64,000 bases of DNA from Marisa cornuarietis (GCA_004794655.1 SMMW01000622.1:10358501-10422500), one strand, 5' to 3'. Shown: positions 25,001-38,129, numbered from the stretch's first letter. Notes: generated by a model not told the origin, from the sequence alone. Program-made: numbers and translations.

Positions 25001-27528
25001 GGACAATGATATTGCTCAATTTTGCAATTCGAAGTGGTAATAAAGAAAGAAAAAAAAACCCAAAGTATTACAGATTCACCCACATGGTATACCTATTGAA
25101 ATAAGCTAGCATTTTCATCAGGCAAGTCGTTCGCATTTTCATTTTCATTCACATGACATCCGGTAAATGGTTTTACACAGCATGACGCATCATGACAGCT
25201 GTCTTTCGTTTTCGACGAGGTAACTAATCGCCAGCTCTAATCAAAGATCTTTCTGATCTTCGATAATGTTTCATGATAACATGACGGCGGGATAACATGA
25301 CATTCAGACCGACTTGCATAAGTTGCATGGCACCGGTTCTTCTATAAATTCCAAACAGAATGTTCTTCCATTTCCTTTTTGAGAATGACACAAAAACCAT
25401 CAACCGAAGTTAAAGAGCAATGCTTCGTCAGCTTCTTCACTTAGCATGGCTGGCTACGACACTAAAGTCGTGTTTTAAAGCATTTTTCTTTTTTTAAAGA
25501 AAGCTTTAGAACATACATCTTAAGGGGGCTGAATAGTAGGCGGAAATAATTTGAAAAAAGATCTCGAGACAGCCTTCCGCGTCGGGCTCGCCACCTTCAG
25601 AAAAGCACTGAAAATGGTGGGAAAGTAGTTAGAACGGTGCAGAATTACTTCTAGCCGTGAACTTAGGGAAACTTTTGCTATTCATACTGGTGACAAAAGT
25701 GGTTATTCTGCGGCTGGGAAGGTATGACCAAGAATAAAAATCTGAAGAACATTGTTTAAGTCCTTGAAGTAACAACCAAGATGACGCCGGTTTCACGAAA
25801 TATTTGTGATTTGTTTCGAGAACTCTGTTCACTTCTTGTGCGTAAGAACGAGTGCCTCCTTCCTCTTGTGTGTGTGTGTGTTTTGTAAACCGACTTGATC
25901 CCTAACGTACTCAGGAGATAGAAAACAGTGCGCTCACTAAGTGGATCGGTTTTAGGAAATTACTACAGGGAAGAAAAGAAGTCTACTGTTGCACGTGCAC
26001 CTCTGTTGACGCTATACTCAGTCTGCAATTGCCTCCCTTTGAAGGTCTCTTACTGCTTGCTGTCCCTGGCCTCGTGCCGAACAGCGATAGCAGTTTCACG
26101 CGAACTTGGTGGCACTAGTGCCAGCGGACATAGTCACCATAACAACAAGCCTATAATCACGATCTAACCTAACCTTTTACCTTCACTTTGAAAATATGAT
26201 CATATAATGTATTGATCAATCTTTTCGCGTCACAGAGAGAGAGAGAGAGAGAGAATCAATCACTCGGAAACAATCAACTAGCCAACGAAAGTTAATGAAA
26301 ATAATGAAGGACGAGCGAAGTGTCTTGAGTTATAATTTGAAAGCAGAGATAGAAGGCGGTTGCCTGATATGGAAAGGAAGATAACTCCGATAGGTCCATT
26401 AAAGGATAACGAACAGCGATAGTCTGTCGTACAAGTGCTGAAACTATAATGACAAAGTTTCCTCGCCTTCCACTTCCACGATATGTGTTCGGTTACGAAA
26501 GCCAATTTTTGAGTCAGACAATCTCCAAGTGTCGCCATGTTTACCTGTATCAAAAAACCAAGGCCCAAACTGTGACGTCACTATAGTGCATGGATACTCT
26601 TGTCAGTGGGAGAGCTGGGGCCACGTGCACAGAATACTATGAACTGTCTGGATGGCTAAAGTAGACTAAAAATACTAACATAAAAGCAGTCTAGCGTACA
26701 GTTAGCGTCTTTTTTCTGTACACCTGGCCCCTAAAAGCAATCGACGCAAATTTGTATTGCGGTGTATCACAAAAGGATCATATTTCCGGTGACATGACTA
26801 ATTTTTGTCTCCGCTTGAGGGAACTGGAATACCCTCTCACGGTTCAGCATGTTCTGCGGTAGATTAACACACAGACAAGAGAGAGCACAACGCTAACAGA
26901 GACAGCAAGCAAGATGAATCAAGCAAACACACGTCTATCCACAACTTGAAGTAAAACAACCCCACCTATGGTGGTGCTGGGGGTTGTTGGAAAGAGGGAG
27001 TCACGGAGACGGTTAGGTGCTGGTGTCCGTTTGGATGTCTAAATGTCTTAGACACTGCAGGAAAAACGGGGGCTTCCCAGCACTTGAATATACAATGCAA
27101 ATCGTAGCTAGAGCAAAATCCAGGTTGGGTCAACTCTTAGAAGACACGGGCCATTACCTTCAGGGTTGCAGTTCAACCTCGTTCGGGGATTAAATTCCAC
27201 AAGTTCCATCATATAGTATGTGTCTATACAAAGGGCGATTCTGTAGGCATACAAAAGAGGTAGGCGAGACTACCATTTTTGAAAAACGAGACACACTTTA
27301 ATCTGAAAAGTAATTTTTTTTTTCAGCGTTGAAGTACAATGTGTGTTTAAAAAAAAATCAGAGTCGAATTACAATAGAGACCTGGTTGTGGAGTTGTGCA
27401 TGCCTCAATTTCCGAGAAATGTTCAGTAAAAGCAACCTGTTACTATTGACATATAATTGTTTTCGCCTTCGCTTCCTTTTATTTGTGCGATAGTCACGTC
27501 TGCACACATGCACACTAACATAAGCGTC

Positions 27529-27530
<2 letters not shown>
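22030..27530. other. Intergenic, no gene recognised
   Basis: Contains a short TG run (23430-23452), a GA run (26236-26255) and several short open frames without recognised domains. Frames at 24299-24568 and 24803-25009 look less low-complexity than most and share a segment rich in Thr, Val and Ser, but have no clear splice context or homology. CAACTG-type E-box words are frequent around 24.1-24.3 kb. Confidence 0.5.
26573..26580. promoter_or_regulatory. Full palindromic CRE (TGACGTCA)
   Basis: Perfect CRE inside GTGACGTCAC. On the minus strand an ATGGCG start in good context (AACATGG) lies about 35 bp downstream and opens a short frame of unknown nature. A single motif is weak evidence for a promoter. 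Confidence 0.25.

Positions 27531-27534
<4 letters not shown>

Positions 27535-27601
<67 letters not shown>
27535..27601. repeat. TG microsatellite, about 33 units
   Basis: Uninterrupted TG run. It accounts for the His/Thr and Val/Cys open frames at this place. Confidence 0.95.
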
Positions 27602-27603
<2 letters not shown>

Positions 27604-27789
27604 TGCTGCTGTAGCTACCGTTGAGCCAAACAGTGGAACTCTCTCTCCTTCCATAACCACTATCGAAACCTGTAAAGGTGCACTAAAACACATCTCTTTA
27701 CTCCTAACAACATTCCACATAATGTTCATCAATCTATAAACCTTTCTCTCATTTCATGGACGTCCGCTATCTTGTCTCCCTCTGGGGCG

Positions 27790-28059
27790 GTAGTTATGAA
27801 ACGAGGGTAAGGCGTTGCCCTAGGGCAACATGGGAAACGAGAGGACGAGCGTCTTGTTTCAAAAGTTATAAAACGGTGTCCAGACCCCACAGATTGTTTT
27901 ACCCCTGGAGCCATAGTTATAAAGCCGCAGCAAGGATGCCTGGGGTAAAGAAACATGAAATAATATCTTCGGGGTCTGTGTTGTAAATACGAAAACAAGA
28001 AGCTTTTCCTTGTTCCCCATTTTGCCCCGGGGAAACGACTTACCTCGCTTCGTAACTAC
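27790..28059. mobile_element. Inverted-repeat element (MITE) family B, copy 1
   Basis: Begins GTAGTTATGAAACGAGGG and ends with the near complement CCTCGCTTCGTAACTAC. GTTATAAA-containing repeats lie in the middle (AAAGTTATAAAACGG and CATAGTTATAAAGCC). 270 bp, no coding capacity. A related copy lies 550 bp downstream. No clear target duplication. Confidence 0.75.
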
Positions 28060-28099
28060 GGCCACTGCAGGTTAATGTACCACCGTCAGTCGTCACGGT

Positions 28100-28295
28100 C
28101 TGTTGCCCCCATTCCTCTTTGCGTCATCTGTTATCTTTGAAATCTTTGTCCGTCTTCTTGTTTATTCATTCGTACCTTTGTGTGCTGTCCATGTCTTGGT
28201 GTCTTGAGCGCTGAGAGCATGTTCCTTTCACGCGTTGTATAAATTTTTCGGTTTTTTTTATTATCGTCATCTTGTTATTATTATTTTTATTAAAC
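28100..28295 (+). repeat. L2-like tail repeat, copy 2
   Basis: Contains ATTCCTCTTTGCGTCATCTG, later GAGCGCTGAGAGCATG, CGCGTTGTATAAAT and an ATT-rich end. The same series is present at 37.93-38.13 kb. Confidence 0.65.
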
Positions 28296-28609
28296 AAGCT
28301 CAACACGATAACCTGGACGTGCGTTTATGCGCATGCATATTACCTCTGTCAACTGTGACCTCGGGCCAGATGCACGACTCGCCATAAAATCTGATCTTTT
28401 TTTCAGCTGCTGATTCGTTTTAATTATTCTAAAGCGCATACCAACACTTGTTCTGCAACTGCATATTTGCCAGTCCTTTCTACACACCCTCCCATGAACA
28501 ACAATGACTTAAAAAGTCGAGAACACCATCAGAAGGGAATAATATGAGCTAGAAGGCGATATCCTGCACAGACCTGAACAGACCAGATTGGAGGTAATCT
28601 ACAAGATTG

Positions 28610-28853
28610 GTAGTTATGAAGCAAGCTTAAGTCATTTCCCCAAGGCATAATCGGGAACTTTAGGGAAAAACGTCTTGTTTTCGTGGCAACGGATTTCTTT
28701 ATCTTAAGATGTCTTTGACACCGCTTTATAACTACAGCTCCAGAGATTAAACATCATCTGCAGGGTCTGTACACCTCTTTAAAGCATCGGAAACAAGACT
28801 GTTGCTGTTGAGTTCCCCTGGGCAACGACTTACCCCCGCTCCAAAACTATAAC
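28610..28853. mobile_element. Inverted-repeat element (MITE) family B, copy 2
   Basis: Starts GTAGTTATGAAGCAAGC and ends with CGCTCCAAAACTATAAC. Shares CGTCTTGTTT, GCTTTATAACTACAGC and the CCCTGGGCAACGACTTAC block with copy 1, in the same order. 244 bp and more diverged at the right end. Confidence 0.65.
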
Positions 28854-28890
28854 CCCCCGCGCCAGGGGGCAGACGGAAGGGGTATAGTGG

Positions 28891-28937
28891 AGGTAATTGG
28901 TGTCTTACGCCGAGCCAGCAACTATGGCAAGATCAGG
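28891..28937 (-). mobile_element. SINE family 1, truncated 3' end
   Basis: The reverse strand reads CCATAGTTGCTGGCTCGGCG then TAAGACACCAATTACC, the 3' end of the SINE seen at 17.8, 19.3 and 41.7 kb. The 5' part is absent. Confidence 0.65.
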
Positions 28938-30620
28938 GGGTGGGGGGGCGAGACAACGAGGTATGTAGCGAGACCTGTGTCCATATCTTATTAAAGCAGC
29001 GCCCGTCGTCGTAGCACCAAAAGCAGGGCGGGTAAAACTCGCTGGGTGGCTGGGTAGGTGGTGGTTTGGGAGTGGAGTAAAAGTGGGGGGGGGCGACTGG
29101 GGGGAGAGAGGGCGCGGCATTCGATGGGTGAAACCGACACCGACATTGCAGAAAAAAATCACATCAGTCAAAAAGTAATCTGTCAATGCTTAATAAGAGC
29201 AGGTCACCGTCACCTTGAGTTTTATTTTTTCAAACTTTGCTCTTTTTTCTTTTAATCTCGTCGGTGACTGTTCACTGCACTTCACAAAGAATTTCTGAGT
29301 GCCTTCGTTTTCTTTCTGATGGCGCTAACGTTTTAATTGAGAGAAATAGTAATTATAAACCGTCACTGAGATATCAGCGGGCAAGTTTTCCTTTATGTCA
29401 GTGATTTCTCAGAAACGATATACAGTATAAATAGATATGAAATAAGTCTGTGGATTTTCGAAAATCATTCCGGCTCACTGTAACTATTCTAATCACTGAT
29501 ATTAACAATTATTTAGATTTTTGTGGGTTGTTGGCATTCGTGATTAGACTGAGTGACTCTCAGTTCTGGAAATTTCTCTGACATCATGAACTGACTGCCG
29601 GACGTTGTTTAAAGCTTTGCCCGAGTCAAGCGTGAAATTAAACTCCAAGTTACTGACATGCTAAACCTGATGTCATTAGTTTGCCACATAAGTGAGTTTC
29701 TAAGTTGTTTTTTTTAATTAAGTCTTGGACAAACACCTGCCGACTGACTTAAATACAAACTTGTGCACTCGCTGCTGTCCGCTATAGCCACAGTGAAACA
29801 CATTTTACCCTCGTGTTAACTTTTAACAATCACACAGTATATAGCTACTATAGCTACATCCAGACATGATTTCTAAACGCGATGCTCTTGATCAGCAGAC
29901 CAAAAGAAAATTCCTATAAAGCTGATCGAAGGGCTACATGAATATGGGAGTGTAACTTTGTGTGGCTGAGTGGGCAGGAAGAAGGAGGTTTATGTTCTTT
30001 AATATGTAAAAATTCTTCTCGCACGTGTACAGGCATAAATGTTGAAACCTACATATAATATGCATATTATGCATGCTCACGTAATACAAAAAGACATACG
30101 TAATACTAATGGCATACACGCATACATACATACATACTGTCGTGATCTTAATTTCGTTTTAAGTCAACCAGTGTTTTATTTATATATAGAACGCCCTCTT
30201 TCCGGGTACCGACCGCAAATACATCCTTAGCCGAACATTACACTCGGAGTATTATCGCTGATGATGTATATTATCAGTGATGGTCTATGTAGTTTGCAAT
30301 GAACGACAGAATTATGTGTAAGAGCTGATTTTTTTCCCCTCCCTGTCGCAGCAAGCACATACACGCAAAAGGCCATGCCCGTAAGACAACTCCAACGCAG
30401 CTATGGACGTGTAAGTGCAAAGCCACAAACATTACTCGATCGTGGGATTTTTTTTCTTCGTTTTATGGCCTCTCGTTGCTGGAAAAGTTGATGTACTCCG
30501 ACCCTCCACCCTTGAAGAGCATGCATAACGCTCACGCTCGACTTCCTCAAGTTTCGGCAGATTTTTTTTTTTTTTTTTTCATGTAGCGAGATCTCGATGC
30601 GCGTGAAGGTGCAGCTCGCG

Positions 30621-30660
30621 TTGTCTCGCCTTGTCTCGCCTTGTCTCGTGTTGTCTCGTG
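30621..30660. repeat. Four 10-bp tandem units
   Basis: TTGTCTCGCC twice, then TTGTCTCGTG twice. The pairing suggests a two-step duplication. Confidence 0.85.
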
Positions 30661-33272
30661 CGCGACGTCAAGCATGTGTGTGTGTGTGGGGGGGGTGTTC
30701 ATAGCCAGGTCACCCGTCGACAGCTACTTAGGAAAGAGTGCTCTGCACTTGCTAAGCCTGTCGCAGTCGCCTGCATGACGACCCCTGCGTGTGAGTATCA
30801 AGAAAGGGAGATCGCGCGGATTTTTCTTAGTAATTCTTCGTGTGAATTCATTCTGAATGGGAATGGGATCGAGAACCAAGCCTGTGACAACTGGTATCTT
30901 GTGTCAGCAAAGCAGATCTTGCGCGACACATTGAAAGCAATCGCGAGGAAGGCGCGGACAAAAATAGAGAGAAAAAAATCTTTAGAGTTTAGAATAAAGC
31001 GGCGTTCAACAAAGCTCAACTGTCGCTACAGCAGGGAGTGTTACAAGTTAGTGGGTTAAAACAGGGCAGCACCGTTGTTATAACACTAACAAGGGTTTTT
31101 TTCTGGAAATTCTAGCCCCTTTCCGCTCTTCCACCGCGCTGTTCCACTGAGTGTAAAATCCCTGTCCTACAGGATAATCATAAAAACCAACTAAACTTCC
31201 ACCTTCAGACTAAGTTTTGATTCTGGCTTTCGACAAATCCTACGCCTAAAAAAAAAGCATCAAGAGCAAAAAATATTACTAAACAATTAAAAACAATGTT
31301 TTCAGCACATATATATCGCACCGGTATGTATAGTTGTGCAGCTGTAACACAGTTCATGTCTAGACCCGGGTAAACTTTCTGGCGCAGATAACTCCTCGGT
31401 CAGTGTTCATTTTGAAATCACGGATCGTTACTAAATGGTGATATTATTTTTATAGTTCATGTGACCGACTCCATCCTGGCCACTATTGTCGAGACAGCAA
31501 ATGCATAAAAAAGGGAAACCACCCTGTTTACTATCGCATGATTTGATTGGCCAGTGAAAGCAGGTCGCTTGAGGTGTTCGGGGTAACACGGAAGTCGATA
31601 ACATGATCAGAGAGTCAACACTGGAGACCCTCGGTAGATCCCATGGCCTATCTCAGGGAACAGCTCTACCCACACACACACACACACCAGCAGGCGTGCG
31701 TGCAAGTACACCCCCCACATTCCTCCTTTCCGGCCATAAAATGGTTGCCTGAACGAAGCACTGTGGATGTCAGGAAAGAATTTAATGACACTTCACAGAG
31801 GCATGTCAAGTACGCTTCTTGGAAACTGCAGTCGTGATTGTGAGTGTAATAATGATTCCCATTACGATTGGTTTAAAGTAACAAAGTGCAATTAATAGTT
31901 ATCTCACCTTTTCCCCCGCACTCCCCTCCCCCCTCATCTTTTTTCACATCGCTAACCGGTCTTAATCACTCTCATTGTTTTCCTTGGTGTTCAATGCATT
32001 TTTGTGATCGTCTTCCCGGTTTTTTTCGTCTGAAAGAATGATCTGTTACCCATTCTCTCCCTTAAGTCATGTCCCTCCAGAACTTGACGAAAACTGTGTC
32101 CAGGAAAAGGTTTACCCGCGGTTGCTGACTGGGGCCACAGTAGACACGCGTCTTCCGGGAGGGAATCGAAGGGGTAGGGGAACTGGGGTCAGAAATGTTC
32201 GTCATTCTTCCCGCCGGGGTCTTCGTGCACGAACTTGTATCTGCGCCGCTATACAGCCTACCTTGTTTCGCCTTGCAGACATGTCTGTCATTCAGGACAC
32301 ACACGCACGCACGCAGACACACACGCACGAAGCCCAATCGAGGCAGTTGCCTGGTGTGTCATTTCATTCTAATTCACGCCTGGCTGAACAAGAACAATAA
32401 TTAACCCCTTTTTAAGGTACCTTTATCGTCCAGTAGAGTTTTACCTAAAAAATTAAGCAGTCATTTTGTACACTGTCGACACCTATACCTCCCTCTCCTC
32501 CCCACTCTATCCCCATATGTAGCTGCTTGTAGTTAAATGTTCGGCTGCATTACCGGCTTAATGTCCGGTTGTTAATCTTCACTTGTTACTTAAAGTTCCA
32601 ACTCTTTGTAAGATCCCTGACCTGACAAGACTTTTGTTACCAGTAACTGGCAGCAAGTCAGCATGTCAACAGACAATGCAGAAATCTTACCTTCTGTACC
32701 CAAACTTAACTAGAGTCTCCCAAGCACCTGAAGCAAGCGTAGTGGTAGAAGCAAAGAGTGTCTCATAGACAAATGATCACAGAGGCAATGAACGTAAGTG
32801 GTCCACGGTGCCTACGCCACGTCGCAGCCCAGTTCCCCCCCACACCCGTCGCAGCCCTACCTTACCTAATAAATCAGACACCCGTTTATGCCGGATAACT
32901 GCTGCGTGGGCGAGAGAAAATAGCTACAGGCCCGAGCAAGCCTTGAACCTACGGTTGAACCTCCCTATGGCATGCGATCCTGGGGTAGAAGTAGGGATTA
33001 TTTCTTAAGAAACTGGCACACTGGCCACCCCGAGGCAGTCACCAAAGTAAGGTGTAAACAGACGAGAAGGTCTGGAACCCAAGCGTCGGGGCGCACAACC
33101 TTTGATATAAAGTCTTTCCGTTCACGGAAGTCACACGAAAGCTGGCGATATTTTCGTAAGGACATCCAGCAGACGATATGCAAACATGACTGCACTCTAT
33201 GTAATCGGTCGATTGGAAGTCAATCTAACAACAATCCAAATGAATTTAGCCGGCGTTGCTGCGTCAAACACT

Positions 33273-33284
33273 ACGCATGCGCAG
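33273..33284. promoter_or_regulatory. NRF1-like site
   Basis: ACGCATGCGCAG resembles the palindromic NRF1 core. An ATTGG (inverted CCAAT) lies at about 33213. Together they hint at a housekeeping-type promoter, but no adjoining exon was found. Confidence 0.2.
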
Positions 33285-34270
33285 CCTGAAGTAGACTGTG
33301 GTCGATCGCTGGACGGATTGAGATTAAGTTCGTATGGATAAGAAAGCAAGTGTATTATTATAACTGATATTGTGAGAGACTCTGCCAGATAGTCCAAGTT
33401 CTTCGCTCGTCGCTGCTGGTTTTACTAGCTTGTATAGATTTGCTGCCTGCGTCGAAAATTTCGACACAAGACCCACAAAATGCCAAAGGGTTTTGCACAG
33501 AAGAAAAACAAAAAGAAAAAAATTGGTACAAGCCTGTCCACCGAGAAAGCAAACCTGTGGTTTTGATCAGAACTTTTCAATCTACAAAGGACAAGTCGCA
33601 AGTACACTGTGCAGGCAAAACATTTCAAGACACTTTTGACATTTTGCTTAAGATTTCTTCTTTATTGGAAAAGAATAGGTGTAAATGACAAGACAAGCGA
33701 TTTTTTGCTTTTTTCTGTAAGAGCTTAGCACCTATTAGTAGATTGAAGATACAGCTGACTGGTACAAAATTAAGATATAAGTATAAAAGAGTTATCACCT
33801 AAGAAAAGAAACTTAAAGCCGTATGGATATGGTGAAGTTTCCAGAACTGAAGAACCTGGGCAAACAAGTCTGACGAGAGCGTGGAATTTATTGCGAATAA
33901 AAGCGGCCCTAAAAACGATTCCAGGCTTGGTGGAATGGAGAGAGGGGTTAAGTAATAGAAGCAAAACGTTACAGATTAAGCACTTTGTTTTCAATAAGAA
34001 TAAAGGCCTGAAGAAAACAGATTTGCTTTGGATCTAGGTTTTATTGCTCTTACTTAAGTAATATGTTTGAAGGAGGAACTCCTCCGCTGACTGAGGGCCT
34101 TAATTATAGCAAAACGGAGGAGCAAAACTGCTGTTGTTGAACTCTACGTAGTTGATAGTCACACATTACACATACTGTTCATAGGTTGTAGGTACTTGGG
34201 TGGGTGGAGGTATGTATACTGTCGTGCTTAATGATGCTACTTTGTATCTCGACCTTCTCTGCATAATTGT

Positions 34271-34344
34271 CAGTCAGTCAGTCAGTCAGTCAGTCAGTCA
34301 GTCAGTCAGTCAGTCAGTCAGTCAGTCAGTCAGTCAGTCAGTCA
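34271..34344. repeat. CAGT tetranucleotide microsatellite
   Basis: About 18.5 perfect CAGT units. They create the Ser/Gln/Val open frames here. Confidence 0.95.
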
Positions 34345-34767
34345 CGCGCCTTTTGGGGAAACAAAATGGCAAAAGAGAAACAGAGAATAGGCTTTAAAAA
34401 AAACTTCCAGATTTCCGGAAGGGAGCTGCACAGCAGGAAACGAAACAAATTATTTACTAAAGCTTCCGCTACACGAATGACGAGCATCTTTGGTGAGAGG
34501 TGGTTGGAATGTAGACACTTTGTACGTGGAGCTTTGTTTCCACATCTTCTCCTTCCTTTCTTTCTTCCTTCCTTCTTCCTGTCTTTCTTCTCCATCATCC
34601 TGTGCACAGTAATCAAGTTTCAGACATCCTCCACCTCGCCATCGCCCTGATCCACCCATTCTGCTCTAGGTCGTTTCGCTTCAGGACATTTTTGTTCATC
34701 CGAACGCTGCTCCAGTACAGCTGGTCAGCCAGCATAGAGAACGAACTGACCTTCCTGTGAGGGTGAA

Positions 34768-34966
34768 CAATCAGTCAGCAAGTGTCGCCGTTAAGTTTCA
34801 GTGTTTGGAACATTTAGCAGATGCTGCTGTGAGCCTGGTTGCTTATTACATTCACCAACGTTAGTGTCGTAAGCCTGCTTGTTTAAAACATTTAGCAAGT
34901 GTTGCCATAATCCTGGTTATTTAGAACATTCTACAAGTGTTGCCGTAAGCCTGGTTGTTTAGAACT
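34768..34966. repeat. Degenerate tandem repeat of about 40 bp
   Basis: About five diverged units with the shared pattern (A)ACATTTAGCAAGTGTTGCC, GTAAGCCTGGTTGTTTAG. Units differ in length and by many substitutions, so this is an old array. Confidence 0.6.
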
Positions 34967-34969
34967 TCC

Positions 34970-36155
34970 GGGGGCATTATGTTTGTGACGTGCACGATAA
35001 TGCCTCCCAGAACTCCTATTCTCTCAGACTCGCAGTCTTCTCTCGCAGACTATTCAGGCTCTTCCGGCTCTGCCAGTAGTCCCTGGGGAGCCACCCTTAT
35101 CTTTGGTAGGTAAACAGTGTATGTACTGCATACTCTATAGTGTATGTACTCTATACTATATACTGAACAAAAAAGTACTGCTGCTTTCGTATTGCATTAG
35201 ATTGGCATTACGATTCCTTGACGACAATGCAATAAAGGAAACATTCAGAGGACATCCAAGCGCATACACAGCCACACACATACATACTATCAGTCTCGTG
35301 ATTTATTGTGTATAACTCACCCACTCTCTTCCTTATCGTGCATACCGAGAAAAAGAGAGGGAGGGAGAACAAATAAGAGGAAATATCACACTGAAGTCGA
35401 GAAACAATTAACTGAGGATGCCCGGCTTCTGAAAAGAACAGGGAAAGTCGACATCTTTGTCCTGCTTCACTTTCACAGGCGACGAGGAACAAAAAGACAA
35501 AAGCTTTAAAAAAAAAAAAACCGCTCCTCCTGGAAAGTGGGTTAGTTGATTCGTGAATGTAATAACCGCTCAGAGTGATGAAGAGGTCGCTATGCACAAC
35601 AGAAACCGAAAAGAGATGTGTTAGATGCTGCGGAAGTTCTTGCAGGTTGATCACAAGTCTGTCTAGTGTTTGTGCTCGGAAAACAAGCTTTCACAAGGGA
35701 AGGTAATGACTACCCCTCTCGCCCAACCATGAATCTACCAGATTGAAACCCTGAAAATAGTTTAAAACTTACACAAGAGATGCAAGAGCTACGCTGCTAT
35801 CTCAGGCCAATACATTTTCCTACCCTTCATAATAATGACAATACGATCAGACACGTCAGTCGTAGCAGTTGACAGAAGACAAAGAGCATGAAAATAGTTT
35901 AGCCAATTAGATTTTAGTTTACTGATATAAAATGACGAGGGAGAAGCCACAAACACATGTCAAACGAAAGCTGTACTAATAATGAAAAACATAGAACCAG
36001 TAATTTAAAAAAAAACTTCATGCACACGTTCGATGTATGGTATTTACTTGTATATTTAATGCGTTTTAATATTTCCTATATTTTAATGAATGTTGCTACA
36101 CTAATAGGGCTTGCAATCGAATCTTTATTATTGAAATCATCCCTGTGCTTTCTTT
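34970..36155. other. Intergenic, no gene recognised
   Basis: Short open frames only. The longest on the minus strand (35208-35654, 148 codons) has no family signature, and nothing else marks it as coding. Confidence 0.5.
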
Positions 36156-36159
36156 TTTT

Positions 36160-36222
36160 TACAGCGCTTTGGGTATGCCTTTGATGGTGGGGTAAGGCGC
36201 TAAATAAATTATTATTATGATG
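36160..36222 (+). repeat. L2-like tail repeat, copy 3
   Basis: CAGCGCTTTGGGTATGCC, then TTTGATGGTGGGGTAAGG, CGCTAAATAAAT and an ATT end. Close match to the reverse copy at 9.9 kb. Confidence 0.7.
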
Positions 36223-36960
36223 GCATGGGTGAGTGTTGTCACGGATTCCAACTGTTGATGCATAGAAATGAAAAGCAGTTGTAACAAGAGACAGACTTAA
36301 AACTTAATAGCAACTCCTGCCACTAGTTTGTGCTTTTGTGATGTACTTGTGAACACTATGTCACACAGTGATTACTTCTGTCTCACAGTAATAAAAATTA
36401 CTTGTTCCCGGTATGGTACACGGAACTAAGTTACTCCTGTAAAGTACTTTTCAGTAGTGCACATTAAGTTGACAATATTAAATATTAATAGTACGAAGAA
36501 CCTGGTACGATGAATACTTAGCAACCTTTTTACAGTCTGTTTAACAGAGCTCCATCAAAATCCCAATAAAATTACACTTTGTAAATGGCCCAAGAAGTAA
36601 ATATTATTACAGACAATAACATTATCCTGAATCTAGAATGTGTAATAGTTTACTCTGCACTCTCAGTGTAAAACTAACAGAGACGAGATAATAAAAGAGA
36701 ATGTACAAAGTTCACGATGAACTCGGGAATATAACCCGGCGTGACACAGACTGACTGTCATTAACTGCTGCAGCTCTTCTCGTCCTCGGTGCAGATGCAC
36801 CCAGGACCCGATGACCCCCATACATGTCAGCAGATTATCTTTGAACTCACCCGCTTCCTTCCTCCTGGTTGTTTGCAGGGTTGTATGTATGTGTCCGTGA
36901 GAGTTAGTGAGAGAGAAAAGAGAGATGTGTACAAAAAAATGAGTGTGTGCATGCGACTCT

Positions 36961-36982
36961 GTGTGCGTGCGTGCGTGCGTGC

Positions 36983-37052
<70 letters not shown>
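36961..37052. repeat. GTGC then TG microsatellite
   Basis: A short GTGC run (36961-36983) leads into about 33 TG units. Confidence 0.95.
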
Positions 37053-37053
<1 letters not shown>

Positions 37054-37925
37054 ATTTATATATTTACGAAAGGCGATGTGAAATTGGTTTGCTGTATGTT
37101 TTATTTCCGGGATGCCAGCCAGTTGACATGTACAATACATCAGCTTAACAATTACTTTCAGATATAATCGTTCTGGCTGCGGAGAGGGGGAGGTAAGCGG
37201 GAATTAAGGCAAGGATGGTGGAAGGGAAGAGGGGGTTGGGGCTTTGGCGCTTTAATTTCTTTTCTACGTAAAGATAAAAGGGAAGGGAGTGAGGAGGCAC
37301 GGGCAGGATGATGATGATCATGATGATATTGTAGAAATAATAGCAACAATATAAAAGAAGAAACAAAGTTTATGTCCATGATGTATCCTACAGGTATGTA
37401 AATGTCGCCTATAAAAGAACACGCTAGAAGACAAAGGACGAGGAGACCACGTGGGGTGTGCTGTACCGGGCATGCTATTTGAGTTTGTGTAATATTTATA
37501 CCCTATTTTTTCTTTACGTTTTTGCTCCTAAGGAATTGATTTCTTAGCTTACCAGTGGGATTCTGTAAGCGACTGTGCAATGGTTCTGTGTGTGTATATA
37601 TATATATTTATGTTAGTCACGCAAGCAGATAGTGGAAGGGTTTGAGGACAAAAGAGGTTGCATCGTATAAACACACTCAGATTTTTTTTAAAGTCTTGAA
37701 TTCGTAAACTGGAAAAAAATGACAAAAAATATATCAAGACAAACTAACATGAATGCTTGGTTAGAAACAAACGAGCGGGTGGCTATGTTATGAAATGGCA
37801 AGAAGACAGTTGGACTGTTCCATGAGCATTATTCCTTACACCAATCAACATAGTTGTCAATAGTTGTGATTATAGTCAATTAACTAGTTGTGAGTATACT
37901 CAATTGATTAGTCCGCCTGCTTGTC

Positions 37926-38125
37926 TCCCTGTATGAAACTCTCCATCCTTACTGTATGTTCCCTGATTCCTCTTTGTGTCGTCTATGTTTATCTCTTATT
38001 ACTTATCTGCATAGTTGTTTCTCTTTCCGTCCTTCTGATTCTGGCCACGTCTCCTACTTCGTGAGCGTGATTATGCGCTTTATGAATCATACTTTCGTTA
38101 TTATTACTGTTGAATGTTCAGACTG
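37926..38125 (+). repeat. L2-like tail repeat, copy 4
   Basis: Contains GATTCCTCTTTGTGTCGTCT, later TGAGCGTGATTATGCGCTTT, and an ATT-rich end. Colinear with the copy at 28.1-28.3 kb. Confidence 0.65.
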
Positions 38126-38129
38126 GGAA

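Larger units (their letters stand above)
28940..34260. other. Intergenic, no gene recognised
   Basis: Mixed sequence with short open frames of no known family. The largest, 30631-31059 (142 codons), contains low-complexity Cys/Gly and Lys/Arg stretches and has no domain I recognise. Also present: a poly(T) run near 30562-30582, four 10-bp TTGTCTCGYS units (30621-30660), and short CA runs at 31673-31688 and 32299-32330. An NRF1-like word lies at 33273-33284. Confidence 0.5.

Noticed and set aside
27358..27739. Frames with long His-Thr or Val-Cys runs
   Set aside because: Translation of the TG microsatellite at 27535-27601.
30631..31059. 142-codon plus-strand frame considered as a gene
   Set aside because: No recognised domain, low-complexity Cys/Gly and Lys/Arg content, and no splice or promoter support; left as unassigned.
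34200..34650. Ser-Val-Gln repeat frames
   Set aside because: Translation of the CAGT microsatellite at 34271-34344.
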